Source: Streptomyces sp. S.PB5
GTDB lineage: Bacteria > Actinomycetota > Actinomycetes > Streptomycetales > Streptomycetaceae
Assembly (NCBI RefSeq): GCF_030403745.1
Contig: NZ_JAQMWP010000008.1
Span: forward strand, 310,001 to 374,000
Length of the DNA stretch: 64,000 nucleotides
Direction of reading: 5' to 3'
Shown piece by piece: positions 47,769 through 55,031 of the stretch (position 1 is its first letter; each line of letters starts with the position of its first letter). A program made the translations under genes and the position numbers. Under the pieces are notes generated by a model. The model saw only the letters and a list, made by a program, of their open reading frames with translations. It ran no database searches and was not told where the DNA came from.

Positions 47769-49676
47769 ATGGACGACTTTCGCATGGAATTCGATATTGG
47801 CACGATCAAGCACCTGGGTCTACAGATGTACTCAACGTTGCCTCCGGTTATCGCTGAGCTCGTATCGAATGCATGGGACGCCGGAGCGAATCGGGTCGAA
47901 ATCACGATTCCCACAGGAGTGTTCAACGCTCAATCCAGCATCGTGATCACTGACGATGGTGACGGGATGTCAGATAGCGAAATCCGGGACGGCTATCTTG
48001 TCGTAGGGCGAGATCGAAGAGTCGACGAAGAATCAGACCAGCGAAAAGATCCTCCGATTCGCAAATATATGGGACGTAAGGGGATCGGAAAGTTCTCCGG
48101 ATTCGGTATTGCTCGGCGGATCGAGGTCGAAAGTTGCAAGCAAGGGCACGTCTCGCGCTTTGTCATGGATTTTGACCAACTTGAGCAGGCTGCGCAGCGC
48201 CGAGAAATTAAATTCGAAGCCCTCCCCGCAACTGGGCTCGTAAATAAGGGCACCCGAATCACACTCAACGCCATACAGAAGTACAGGAATCGCTCTGTAT
48301 CGATGACTGCTCTGCGGCGTTCGCTTGCACGTCGCTTTTCAGTTATTGATTCCGATTTTATAGTGTCGATCAATGGGGCGCCTCTTACCCCTGACGAACG
48401 AGATCTGCGCCGGCTACTGGCAAATGACAGGAGCGGCAATCCATACCTGTGGGAGGTAGAAGAGGAGATCTCTCCGAACACCGGCTGGATGGTGAAGGGC
48501 TGGTTGGGGGCCCTGAAGCAGACAGACTCATCCGTGGACGGCATCCCCCGTGGGGTAGTTGTAATGGCCCGCGGAAAGCTAGTGCAAGAGCCCTTCTTCT
48601 TCGATGTCAACCCTGCTCAGCAATATGCCCTAGCCTATCTAGTTGGGGAGATCCATGCTGAATTTGTCGACGATGCGGAAGACACAGTAGCAACTGCACG
48701 TAATGGCCTTGTCTGGGACAACGAGGCCAACGAGGCCTTGCGCCTGTGGGGTCAGCGAAAAATCCAGTATGTAGCGAGAGAGTGGGCGAGTCGGCGCAAG
48801 CGGGACAATCTTGAAGCTCTAGAACATAACGAACTCTATGTCAGGTTCAAAGAGGAGGCACAAAAGGCTTCAAATACACGCTCCACTAAAGCTGCGGACA
48901 AACTAATCAGGGACCTGATTCAGCGCAACCCAGATGAAACCCCCGATGACATCGCCAAAGTGGTCGAATGGTCTATCGACTATTTGGAGTACGATGCTTT
49001 TTGGGAGCTCGCCCAAGAAGTTCGCGAAGCTGACGTCTCGGACGCCACGCAGCTGGTCAGTCTGTTCCGAGAGTGGGAGATCGTCGAAGCCAAGGAAATG
49101 TCGCGAGTAACCGAGGGAAGGATTGAAACTATCCGAAAGCTTCAAGAACTAATCTCCGAGAACGCCCTTGAAGTCCCCACGCTCCATAATTTTCTTCGCG
49201 AGTTCCCATGGGTTCTAGACCCTCGGTGGAATCTAGTAGACGACGAGGTCTACTTCAGCACTTTGCTGCGAGAACATTTCCCGGAGTCAGACACCGAGCT
49301 GGAAGAAGACAAACGAATCGACTTCTTGTGCGTGAAAGAGTCGGATTCTCTCGTCGTGGTAGAAATCAAGCGGCCGCAATCCGTTGCATCCACTAAGGCC
49401 CTTGAGCAGATTGAACGCTATGTCAACTTCTTGCGATATCAGATTCGAACGGCGACAGATCCCGAATACTCGTTCCATAAGGTAGTTGGTTACCTTCTGT
49501 GCGGAAGGGTTGCCAGCGGGTTTGAGCCGGAACAAAAGGCGGAAAACCTCAGGAACTCAGAAATTTACGTACGCCACTACTCTGACTTGTTGGGGATGGT
49601 GGAGCGAAGCCATAGGGAATTCCTATTGAAGTATGCCCAGTTGCGCTCTACCCGCGAAGGGGACAGCGCAACTTAG
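47769..49676 (+). CDS. GHKL (MORC/MutL-like) ATPase fused to a Shedu-like PD-(D/E)XK nuclease
   Basis: 635 residues from the ATG at 47769 (MDDFRMEFDIGTIKHLG). The Bergerat ATP fold is complete: N-box ELVSNAWDAGA (Asn34, Asp37), DDGDGMS (63-68) and GRKGIGKFSGFGIARRIEV (102-120). A middle region with transducer-like features and a coiled stretch follows. The C-terminus is a DUF4263/Shedu-like nuclease: LHNFLREFPWVLDPRW, Asp518 in RIDFLCV, and Glu532 and Lys534 in VVVEIKRPQ. MORC-type ATPases occur in prokaryotic restriction systems. A DNA-sensing, ATP-gated antiphage nuclease is inferred. GC content is clearly below that of its neighbours. Confidence 0.8.
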   Translation: MDDFRMEFDIGTIKHLGLQMYSTLPPVIAELVSNAWDAGANRVEITIPTGVFNAQSSIVITDDGDGMSDSEIRDGYLVVGRDRRVDEESDQRKDPPIRKYMGRKGIGKFSGFGIARRIEVESCKQGHVSRFVMDFDQLEQAAQRREIKFEALPATGLVNKGTRITLNAIQKYRNRSVSMTALRRSLARRFSVIDSDFIVSINGAPLTPDERDLRRLLANDRSGNPYLWEVEEEISPNTGWMVKGWLGALKQTDSSVDGIPRGVVVMARGKLVQEPFFFDVNPAQQYALAYLVGEIHAEFVDDAEDTVATARNGLVWDNEANEALRLWGQRKIQYVAREWASRRKRDNLEALEHNELYVRFKEEAQKASNTRSTKAADKLIRDLIQRNPDETPDDIAKVVEWSIDYLEYDAFWELAQEVREADVSDATQLVSLFREWEIVEAKEMSRVTEGRIETIRKLQELISENALEVPTLHNFLREFPWVLDPRWNLVDDEVYFSTLLREHFPESDTELEEDKRIDFLCVKESDSLVVVEIKRPQSVASTKALEQIERYVNFLRYQIRTATDPEYSFHKVVGYLLCGRVASGFEPEQKAENLRNSEIYVRHYSDLLGMVERSHREFLLKYAQLRSTREGDSAT

Positions 49677-49732
49677 TTGGCGCCGGCTCACCGGGAGCGA
49701 ACCAAGCAGGCTGCTAAATGAGAGCGCGAGCG

Positions 49733-50410
49733 TCAGGAGGGGGCAGCGGTCACAGCCCTGATCACAGTAGCCGGGTCTCCCTCGTACCTCACGTGCGGTT
49801 CGTCTGACTGAGGTGGCACGAAGCGCGCGCGATAGCGCCGAAGGTCGCTCTCGGAAAAGTAGATCGAGTTCGGATCGTCAGCGTGGAACTCGTTGCGCTT
49901 GCTGACCCTCGACCAGAGTTCGTCATGGCTTGCTTCGAGATAGACCAGTAGCGGAGTGGCGCCGGCGTCGGTCGCGATGGTTCGCCACCGGGCACGGTCG
50001 TCCGGGGTCCAGAAGCCATGGTCAACCACGACATCGCGCCCCGCCTTGAGCTGTTCGCGGAGTTCAGCCGCGATGTCCTCTAGGACCGGCCGCTCAAGGG
50101 TGGGAAAGGTCCCTCGTGGGAAGTCCACCCCGTACACGCCATGGCGGCGGTACATCTCCTCATCCGGGCACAGACGCACGAAGCCCCGGGCAGTGAGAGC
50201 GCGGGCGAGGGTGGTCTTGCCGGAGCCGGGGAGTCCAGCCATCAGGACGCAGAACGGTGGGCGTGGGGACATCGGTCTCGTCAGAGTCTGGGAGATGGCG
50301 GTCATCTCCGCTTCGGCTTCAGGGGTGAGCAAGCCGTCACGGCGAGCGGCAAGCAAGGTGCCCATGCGGTCTTCGAGAACGCTCATGAGCGTGTCGTCGA
50401 TGGTCGTCAC
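49733..50410 (-). CDS. P-loop kinase / zeta-toxin-like AAA protein
   Basis: 225 residues from a GTG at 50410 behind GGAGG; the start overlaps the GntR stop by one base (TAGTG). Walker A is AGLPGSGKTTLARAL. FVRLCPDEEMYRRHG and VVVDHGFWTPDDRARWR follow, as in small-molecule or polynucleotide kinases and zeta-like toxins. It is coupled to the GntR repressor, an arrangement common in Streptomyces integrative elements. Substrate unknown. Confidence 0.8.
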   Translation of the reverse strand: MTTIDDTLMSVLEDRMGTLLAARRDGLLTPEAEAEMTAISQTLTRPMSPRPPFCVLMAGLPGSGKTTLARALTARGFVRLCPDEEMYRRHGVYGVDFPRGTFPTLERPVLEDIAAELREQLKAGRDVVVDHGFWTPDDRARWRTIATDAGATPLLVYLEASHDELWSRVSKRNEFHADDPNSIYFSESDLRRYRARFVPPQSDEPHVRYEGDPATVIRAVTAAPS

Positions 50411-51165
50411 TAGGAAACCTCCGATTCCGTCCGCCAAGTGCGACCAGGGCCTCCGAGGTCGACACCGTACTCCACGACGTTCCCCTCGCTGTCGATGAAC
50501 TTCGCAGTCATCACGACGACGGGTTCTGTCGGTGGGTTCTCAGGGTCCAGCTCCAGGAGCTGAGCGTCCTCCGCCGTCAACAGGCGCGCTGACGCGGTGT
50601 CGATTCGATGAGTGATCGGAAGGCCGGTCACCTCCGCGATGAGCTGGAGTGACGTCCCCCCAGTCAGTCGCTCGCTCTTCGCCAGTTGCGGGATGAGCCT
50701 TCCGTACCGAGCGGGAATCCAAGACGTGCTGTGCGCCACGATGCCGTGCCGGTCTCTGTACACCCGTCGCCGGCGAATCACGTCGGAGTGAGGTTCGATG
50801 CCCAGGGCCTGGGCGACCTCCGAGGGCGCGGAAACCACGGCAGCCTGGTGCGAGTCGGACCGTTCTCCTGATCCCCAACTTGACCCGGTGCGGCGCCCTC
50901 GATCCTGGCGCTGAGATCCGGAGGACATCGGAGCGGGCCGGTCTAGGACTTCCGTCCCGATCCCGTGAATCCCTCTGACCAACCCCTCGTTGCGCAACTT
51001 GCGCAATGCCTTCTCGGCCGTTGCGGTGCTCACACTCCACTCTTCCGAGAGGTTCTTGATGCTCGGCAGGAGAGATCCCGGCGGTAGCTGACCGGACTCG
51101 ATCAGCTCCGTGTAATGGGCGGCAATCTTCGCGTACGGCGCTCGATTGTCGGCCTGACCTGCCAT
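50410..51165 (-). CDS. GntR-family repressor with UTRA domain (KorSA-like)
   Basis: 251 residues. The winged helix is at residues 10-70 (YAKIAAHYTELIESGQLPPG; SIKNLSEEWSVSTATAEKAL). The UTRA effector domain covers 115-245 (DVIRRRRVYRDRHGIVAHST; EYGVDLGGPGRTWR). GntR proteins of this kind (KorSA in pSAM2) hold transfer and replication genes silent. The four-site operator just upstream suits autorepression and control of the rightward genes. Confidence 0.88.
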   Translation of the reverse strand: MAGQADNRAPYAKIAAHYTELIESGQLPPGSLLPSIKNLSEEWSVSTATAEKALRKLRNEGLVRGIHGIGTEVLDRPAPMSSGSQRQDRGRRTGSSWGSGERSDSHQAAVVSAPSEVAQALGIEPHSDVIRRRRVYRDRHGIVAHSTSWIPARYGRLIPQLAKSERLTGGTSLQLIAEVTGLPITHRIDTASARLLTAEDAQLLELDPENPPTEPVVVMTAKFIDSEGNVVEYGVDLGGPGRTWRTESEVS

Positions 51166-51186
51166 CTCGTCAGCTCCCTCATCGCT

Positions 51187-51242
51187 GGTTCCCTGCGGTT
51201 CCCTAGCTTACTGCTTGACACCGCAGGGAACCCTAGGGAACC
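51187..51242. promoter_or_regulatory. Four-site operator upstream of the GntR gene, with TTGACA box
   Basis: GGTTCCCT occurs at 51187 and 51197, and its inverse AGGGAACC at 51225 and 51235. Each pair is spaced 10 bases, one helical turn, and the pairs face each other. A consensus -35 box, TTGACA (51215-51220), lies between them and points to the right, so the right-hand sites would cover its -10 region. This looks like the binding site of the GntR repressor controlling the transfer operon. Confidence 0.7.
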
Positions 51243-51353
51243 TTAGGGATGTGCCCGCCGGTTGGAACGTCAACCAAGGGTCACCGTGCCCGTGTATGCC
51301 CGCTTTGATGCCGGGCGTAGCGGCTCGGAGCAGCACTAACGCCCGGAGGAAAG

Positions 51354-51435
51354 CCCCGTCGAGGTGAGTACGAAGGCAGCGGCAGTTGGTTGAGAATTCA
51401 ATAGAGGTTCAAGTTTCGACGGGGTGAGCCCCGTC
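51354..51435 (+). promoter_or_regulatory. Mutually exclusive hairpins in the transfer-operon leader
   Basis: CCCCGTCGA (51354-51362) can pair with TCGACGGGG (51416-51424). The same GACGGGG can instead pair with CCCCGTC (51429-51435) around a TGAG loop. Two exclusive folds of this kind are a usual design of attenuators or antisense-controlled leaders. Only the pairings are seen; function is inference. Confidence 0.4.
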
Positions 51436-51960
51436 CCCGTAACGGCCCGGGTGACGGCCGTCGGTGGCCACTTCGTGGCGGGTGAACCTGGCCCACCCTG
51501 CGTGTCAGCTCTGGAGAAACAGCCTTCGGGATCATCCCTCCCTTACGGGAGGTCAACCCGTTGGCTGCCACCTGGTACGCGCCGCCCTGCTGGCGTCAGA
51601 GCAGTGACGATGACGCGCCCGATTCCCCGGCTCGGGACCGGTGCTCCGTGGCAACGGCGCGCTGGTGAAAGCCGTGCCCCTGCTACTCGCGGGAGGTCGG
51701 CATGGGCCGACGACATACGAGGGCGCCGCCGCGATGGACCGGCCGGCGGCGCCTGAACGACTTCACGGTCCGCTCTCTTCCTGGCTTCGCAGCGGCTTTG
51801 CGCTGCGGCCGGTTGCCTCCCCCGCCCGTCCAGCCCGCGCCGTGTGCGTGTTGGCCGTACGGGCGGGGCGCGGGGAGCCGGATCTTCCGACTTCAACGGC
51901 GCGCGGCCCCGGGTGGCTAGACCCGGGGCCGCTGTTCGGGCCGTTCCACTGCTGAGAGGA
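51436..51960. other. Gene-free, hairpin-rich region before the transfer genes
   Basis: No frame here has a ribosome site and a protein-like product. Stems include CCTCCC-TTAC-GGGAGG (51537-51552), GGCGCCGCCG / CGGCGGCGCC (51722-51753) and a perfect 12-bp hairpin GCGGCCCCGGGT / ACCCGGGGCCGC with loop GGCTAG (51903-51932). The last lies 38 bases before the first transfer-operon gene and could be a terminator or attenuator. Confidence 0.5.
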
Positions 51961-51970
51961 ACACGACCCA

Positions 51971-52234
51971 ATGAACCCCATCGTCACTGTTCAGGAAGCT
52001 GTTACCGCGTTCGCCGACTGGATGGAGCCGACGGACGCGGAGCTGGACGCCATCGACCGTGAGATGCCGGTCATCGTCGCGGACATCGACCTGTTGGACG
52101 CCCACATCGCCACCCTTGACCGCACGCCGACCGAGATGGACGAGCGGCGCATTCGCCGCGCACGTCGCCGGGCGCTGGCCGCGCGGGTGGAGCTGATCAA
52201 CCACGCGGTCACCGTCGCTGGGCTGGGGGCGTGA
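51971..52234 (+). CDS. DUF6284-like small AICE protein
   Basis: 87 residues (MNPIVTVQEAVTAFADWMEP) behind GAGAGGA. A fully helical, charged protein (ELDAIDREMPVIVADIDLLD; DERRIRRARRRALAARVEL). It resembles a protein that opens many Streptomyces element transfer operons (DUF6284, from memory). It overlaps the next gene (TGATG), as most genes of this operon do. Role unknown. Confidence 0.7.
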   Translation: MNPIVTVQEAVTAFADWMEPTDAELDAIDREMPVIVADIDLLDAHIATLDRTPTEMDERRIRRARRRALAARVELINHAVTVAGLGA

Positions 52235-52521
52235 TGGCGCCGGTGTGCACGGCGCAGATGTCCGTGTTCAACGACCGCTGGCGGCTGTACGTGGTGCTGA
52301 TGAACACCACCGACCTGTGGCCGGAGTTCAGCTTCGATCGGGCCGCGCCGGTGCCGACGTTCACGGAGCGCGTGAACGCGCTCAGCGTCCTCGGTTTCGA
52401 GCCGGTTCCGGGTGCTGAGTGGGAGTGGACGGAGTACAGCGCCGACCCCGACGACCCCTCCACCGCGATCACGCTCCTCGCCGCCATTCAGGTGCGTTCA
52501 TGGACGGAGGGCGAGGCGTGA
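52234..52521 (+). CDS. DUF6303-like small AICE protein
   Basis: 95 residues from the ATG at 52234 (MAPVCTAQMSVFNDRWRLYV). Compact mixed alpha/beta with WRLYVVLMNTTDLWPEFSF and EWTEYSADPDDPSTAI. It matches my memory of the DUF6303 family that regularly follows DUF6284 in these operons. Coupled at both ends. Confidence 0.65.
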   Translation: MAPVCTAQMSVFNDRWRLYVVLMNTTDLWPEFSFDRAAPVPTFTERVNALSVLGFEPVPGAEWEWTEYSADPDDPSTAITLLAAIQVRSWTEGEA

Positions 52522-53525
52522 ACGCCGTTCAGATCCGTTCAGCCGAGCGCGCCCTGTCCGTTGGCACGTGGCTGATCGTGGCGGGCGCGATGCTGTATTC
52601 GGTCCTCACCGTCACCCCGCTCGCGGCGGAACACACGCCGGATGAGTGGGACTGGACGGCACCCATCCTGCCCCTGGTCGTCGATGCGGCCGTTGTCATC
52701 GTGGTCCGCCTCGATGCGGTCCTGGCCCGCCTCGGGGGACACGGCGGCCGGTGGCCCATCGTGCTGCGCTGGATGACCGGCTGCATGACCCTGGCGTTGA
52801 ACGTCGCGGACTCCGCGCTGCAAAACGACCTGGTGGGCGTGGCCGTGCATGCGGTCGCGCCGCTGCTGCTGATCGTCACCGCCGAAACCGGACTCGCCTA
52901 CCGGCGCGCGATCACCGCCGCCGTCGCGGAGCTGGAGGAACGGCAACAGGCACAGCGCGAGGCACGCGAGCGGGCCATGGAGGCACGCCGTGAGGCTGCC
53001 GAACGGCTGGCTCGTGAAAAGCGGGAGCACGAAGCGCTGCTGGCGCGTGAACAGCGTGAGCACGAAGCCCAGCTCGCCCGTGAGCAAGCCGAGCGCGAGG
53101 AGCGGGCCCGCCGTGAGGAACGCGAGCGCGCCGAAGCCCGGGAGCGGGCCGAGCGCGAAGAGCGTGAACGTCATGAACGCGAGCGTGAACAGCGCCGCCT
53201 TGAGCGTGAACGTGCCGAGCGGGAAGAGGCCGAGCGGCGCGAGCGGGAGCGGCAGGAGCGGGCCGAGCGTGAACGCCGTGAACACGCGGCGCGCGAGGAG
53301 CGGGCCGAGCGTGAACGCGCCGCCCTGCTGGCTCTGGGACCGGCCACGGAGAAGATGCCGGAGGAGCGGGCCCGCGTGATGGTTCAGGCCGCCTTCACGG
53401 CCGGACTGCCGGTGCGCGCGGCTGCGGAGCTGTGCGGCTGGTCGGTCGGCTGGGTCTCCACCCGCTACCAGGAACTCCGCGACAACGGTCACGTGGCGGC
53501 CGCGCCGGTTGAGGCGATGGTCTGA
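52518..53525 (+). CDS. DUF2637 membrane protein with long charged helix and C-terminal HTH (Spd-like)
   Basis: 335 residues from a GTG at 52518 behind GGAGGG, overlapping the previous stop (GTGA). Four membrane segments lie in the first 130 residues (WLIVAGAMLYSVLTVT; LPLVVDAAVVIVVRL; GVAVHAVAPLLLIVTAETGL). About 150 residues of almost pure Glu/Arg/Ala single helix (REARERAMEARREAAERL and so on) follow. A winged-helix-like end is GLPVRAAAELCGWSVGWVST. DUF2637 proteins accompany conjugation genes; spread within the recipient mycelium is a likely role. Confidence 0.75.
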   Translation: MNAVQIRSAERALSVGTWLIVAGAMLYSVLTVTPLAAEHTPDEWDWTAPILPLVVDAAVVIVVRLDAVLARLGGHGGRWPIVLRWMTGCMTLALNVADSALQNDLVGVAVHAVAPLLLIVTAETGLAYRRAITAAVAELEERQQAQREARERAMEARREAAERLAREKREHEALLAREQREHEAQLAREQAEREERARREERERAEARERAEREERERHEREREQRRLERERAEREEAERRERERQERAERERREHAAREERAERERAALLALGPATEKMPEERARVMVQAAFTAGLPVRAAAELCGWSVGWVSTRYQELRDNGHVAAAPVEAMV

Positions 53526-53911
53526 TGCCTACCGCCTACGCGAAGTGCTTCGACCCGACCGGGGCCCGCTACGGCATACCCACCTACCCGTGGCGGATGG
53601 CCCCGGACGGCTACGCCACCCGACGACAGCTCCGCGCGATGGGGCTGCGTCCGGGTGGTCAGCCGATCGCCGCGCAGGTCCTGCGCGTGAACCGCCGTAC
53701 CGGCACCATCCGCGTCGCCTACTTCTACCGCATCGACCTGGCCAAGCCGGTCAGGCCGATGACGTCGCGCAAGTGGGGCGCTCTGGCGTTGGCGATGCTC
53801 GCCCGCCGCACCTGCCCGAAGTGCGAGATCACCTACAGCTACTGCCTGTCGGCCCGACACGGCATCTGCGGCCTGTGTCTGGCCGCCGAGGAACAGCGCG
53901 CAGCCGCCTGA
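53525..53911 (+). CDS. RRQRL-type zinc-binding protein of AICE transfer operons
   Basis: 128 residues (MPTAYAKCFDPTGARYGIPT), start overlapping the previous stop as TGATG. ATRRQLRAMGLRPGGQ is the basic motif after which the family is known to me. Four Cys (CPKC ... GICGLC) form a zinc ribbon at the end. A nucleic-acid-binding accessory of the transfer operon; exact role unknown. Confidence 0.7.
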   Translation: MPTAYAKCFDPTGARYGIPTYPWRMAPDGYATRRQLRAMGLRPGGQPIAAQVLRVNRRTGTIRVAYFYRIDLAKPVRPMTSRKWGALALAMLARRTCPKCEITYSYCLSARHGICGLCLAAEEQRAAA

Positions 53912-53938
53912 ACCCTCCAACACCCTGGGAGTTTCGCT

Positions 53939-54439
53939 GTGTCCAGTCGTACCCGTACCCGCAAAGTCCGGACCGCCGCCGGCGTCACCGCCGTGCAGAT
54001 CCCGCGTGCGCGCGGCCGTCGCGGCGCACAGCCGTTCGTGGTCGTCGTCCCGGAACACCCGAGCCTGACCCGCCAGGCGTTCGGCTTCGTGGGCCGTGGA
54101 CTGTGGATGGCCCGTCACGCGCTCGCCCCGACCGGCATCGCCGTACTGGCCCTGGTCGTCACCGGCCTGCTGCACCTCATCGCCTGGTGGTCCGCACTCG
54201 TGCTCGCCCCCGCCGCGCTCGCCCCGGCGGTGTGGTTCGCCGTGGTGCAGCGCTCGCACCCGGCGCAGGGCTCCACGCTCGCCTGGCGCCTCACCCTCGC
54301 CGTGTTCGCCACGCTCGCGCTCGCGTGGGCGGCGCTCGCGGCCGGGTTCGGCCCGTGGGCCGGTCCGCTGCCGCTGCTCTGGCTGCTGACGCTGATCGTC
54401 GCTCAGACCGCGTGGCTCATCGTCCGCCGTACGCACTGA
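53939..54439 (+). CDS. Spd-like integral membrane protein
   Basis: 166 residues from a GTG at 53939. A basic head (SSRTRTRKVRTAAGV) is followed by four hydrophobic helices (IAVLALVVTGLLHLIAWW; VLAPAALAPAVWFAVV; LAVFATLALAWAALAAGF; PLLWLLTLIVAQTAWLIV). The position between small DNA-binding proteins and traB is that of the spread (spd) genes, which help plasmids cross septa within the recipient hypha. Assignment by context. Confidence 0.65.
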   Translation: MSSRTRTRKVRTAAGVTAVQIPRARGRRGAQPFVVVVPEHPSLTRQAFGFVGRGLWMARHALAPTGIAVLALVVTGLLHLIAWWSALVLAPAALAPAVWFAVVQRSHPAQGSTLAWRLTLAVFATLALAWAALAAGFGPWAGPLPLLWLLTLIVAQTAWLIVRRTH

Positions 54440-54458
54440 CCCGAGGAGACCGGCTCTG

Positions 54459-55019
54459 ATGGCAACCCCTACGCGTAACGGCAACGGCCGCACCGGTGGC
54501 GCCGCGAACGGCGCGGCCAACAACAAGGGCAACAAGTTCGCCAACGTGGGCGCCGCCGCCGGCGGGTTCGTCGGCGCGATGGGCGGCTCGTTCGTCCCGC
54601 CCATCAACGTCACGGTCAACAACAATCGCAACGCCGCCCGGCCGGGCGGCGGCCGGTCCGGCAACCAATCCCTGCTGCCCTCCCCGGAGTTCACCTCCCC
54701 GGCTCAGGTGCGGAACTACTGCAACACCCTGCGCGCGGCCGGCGTGACGCTCTCGATCGAAGTGGCCATGGCGGCGGAGATCCTCGAAAGCGTGCTGGCG
54801 GCCGTGCCGGACCCGGAGGGCCGGGCGTTCGGCTCGCGCATCCGGGCCCGGAAGGTGGCCCGCAAGATGCGCAAGTCCGCCGACGGCATGCGTGACGCCG
54901 CGAAGAACGCCGCCGCCTGCTACTCCGCGTTCCAGCAGGAGTTCGAGGAAGAGATCAACCGCGTCCGACACCGCGCCCGGCGCCCGGCTCAGCCGGTCAT
55001 GAACTGGGCTCAGCAGTAA
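54459..55019 (+). CDS. Spd/Tra accessory protein, unknown fold
   Basis: 186 residues behind GAGGAG. The N-terminus is low complexity (Asn/Gly/Ala: NGNGRTGGAANGAANNKGNK), followed by a Gly-rich GAAAGGFVGAMGGSF. The helical body (SPAQVRNYCNTLRAAGVTL ... RKVARKMRKSADGMRDAAKN ... FQQEFEEEINRVRHRARR) is basic and probably binds DNA or partners. Twelve bases upstream of traB; such a gene regularly precedes traB in AICEs. Confidence 0.65.
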   Translation: MATPTRNGNGRTGGAANGAANNKGNKFANVGAAAGGFVGAMGGSFVPPINVTVNNNRNAARPGGGRSGNQSLLPSPEFTSPAQVRNYCNTLRAAGVTLSIEVAMAAEILESVLAAVPDPEGRAFGSRIRARKVARKMRKSADGMRDAAKNAAACYSAFQQEFEEEINRVRHRARRPAQPVMNWAQQ

Positions 55020-55031
55020 GGAGGTCGGGCC

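Noticed and set aside
51641..51955. Possible 104-residue gene before the transfer operon
   Set aside because: No ribosome site, low-complexity Pro/Arg/Ala product, and several strong hairpins inside; more likely structured non-coding DNA.
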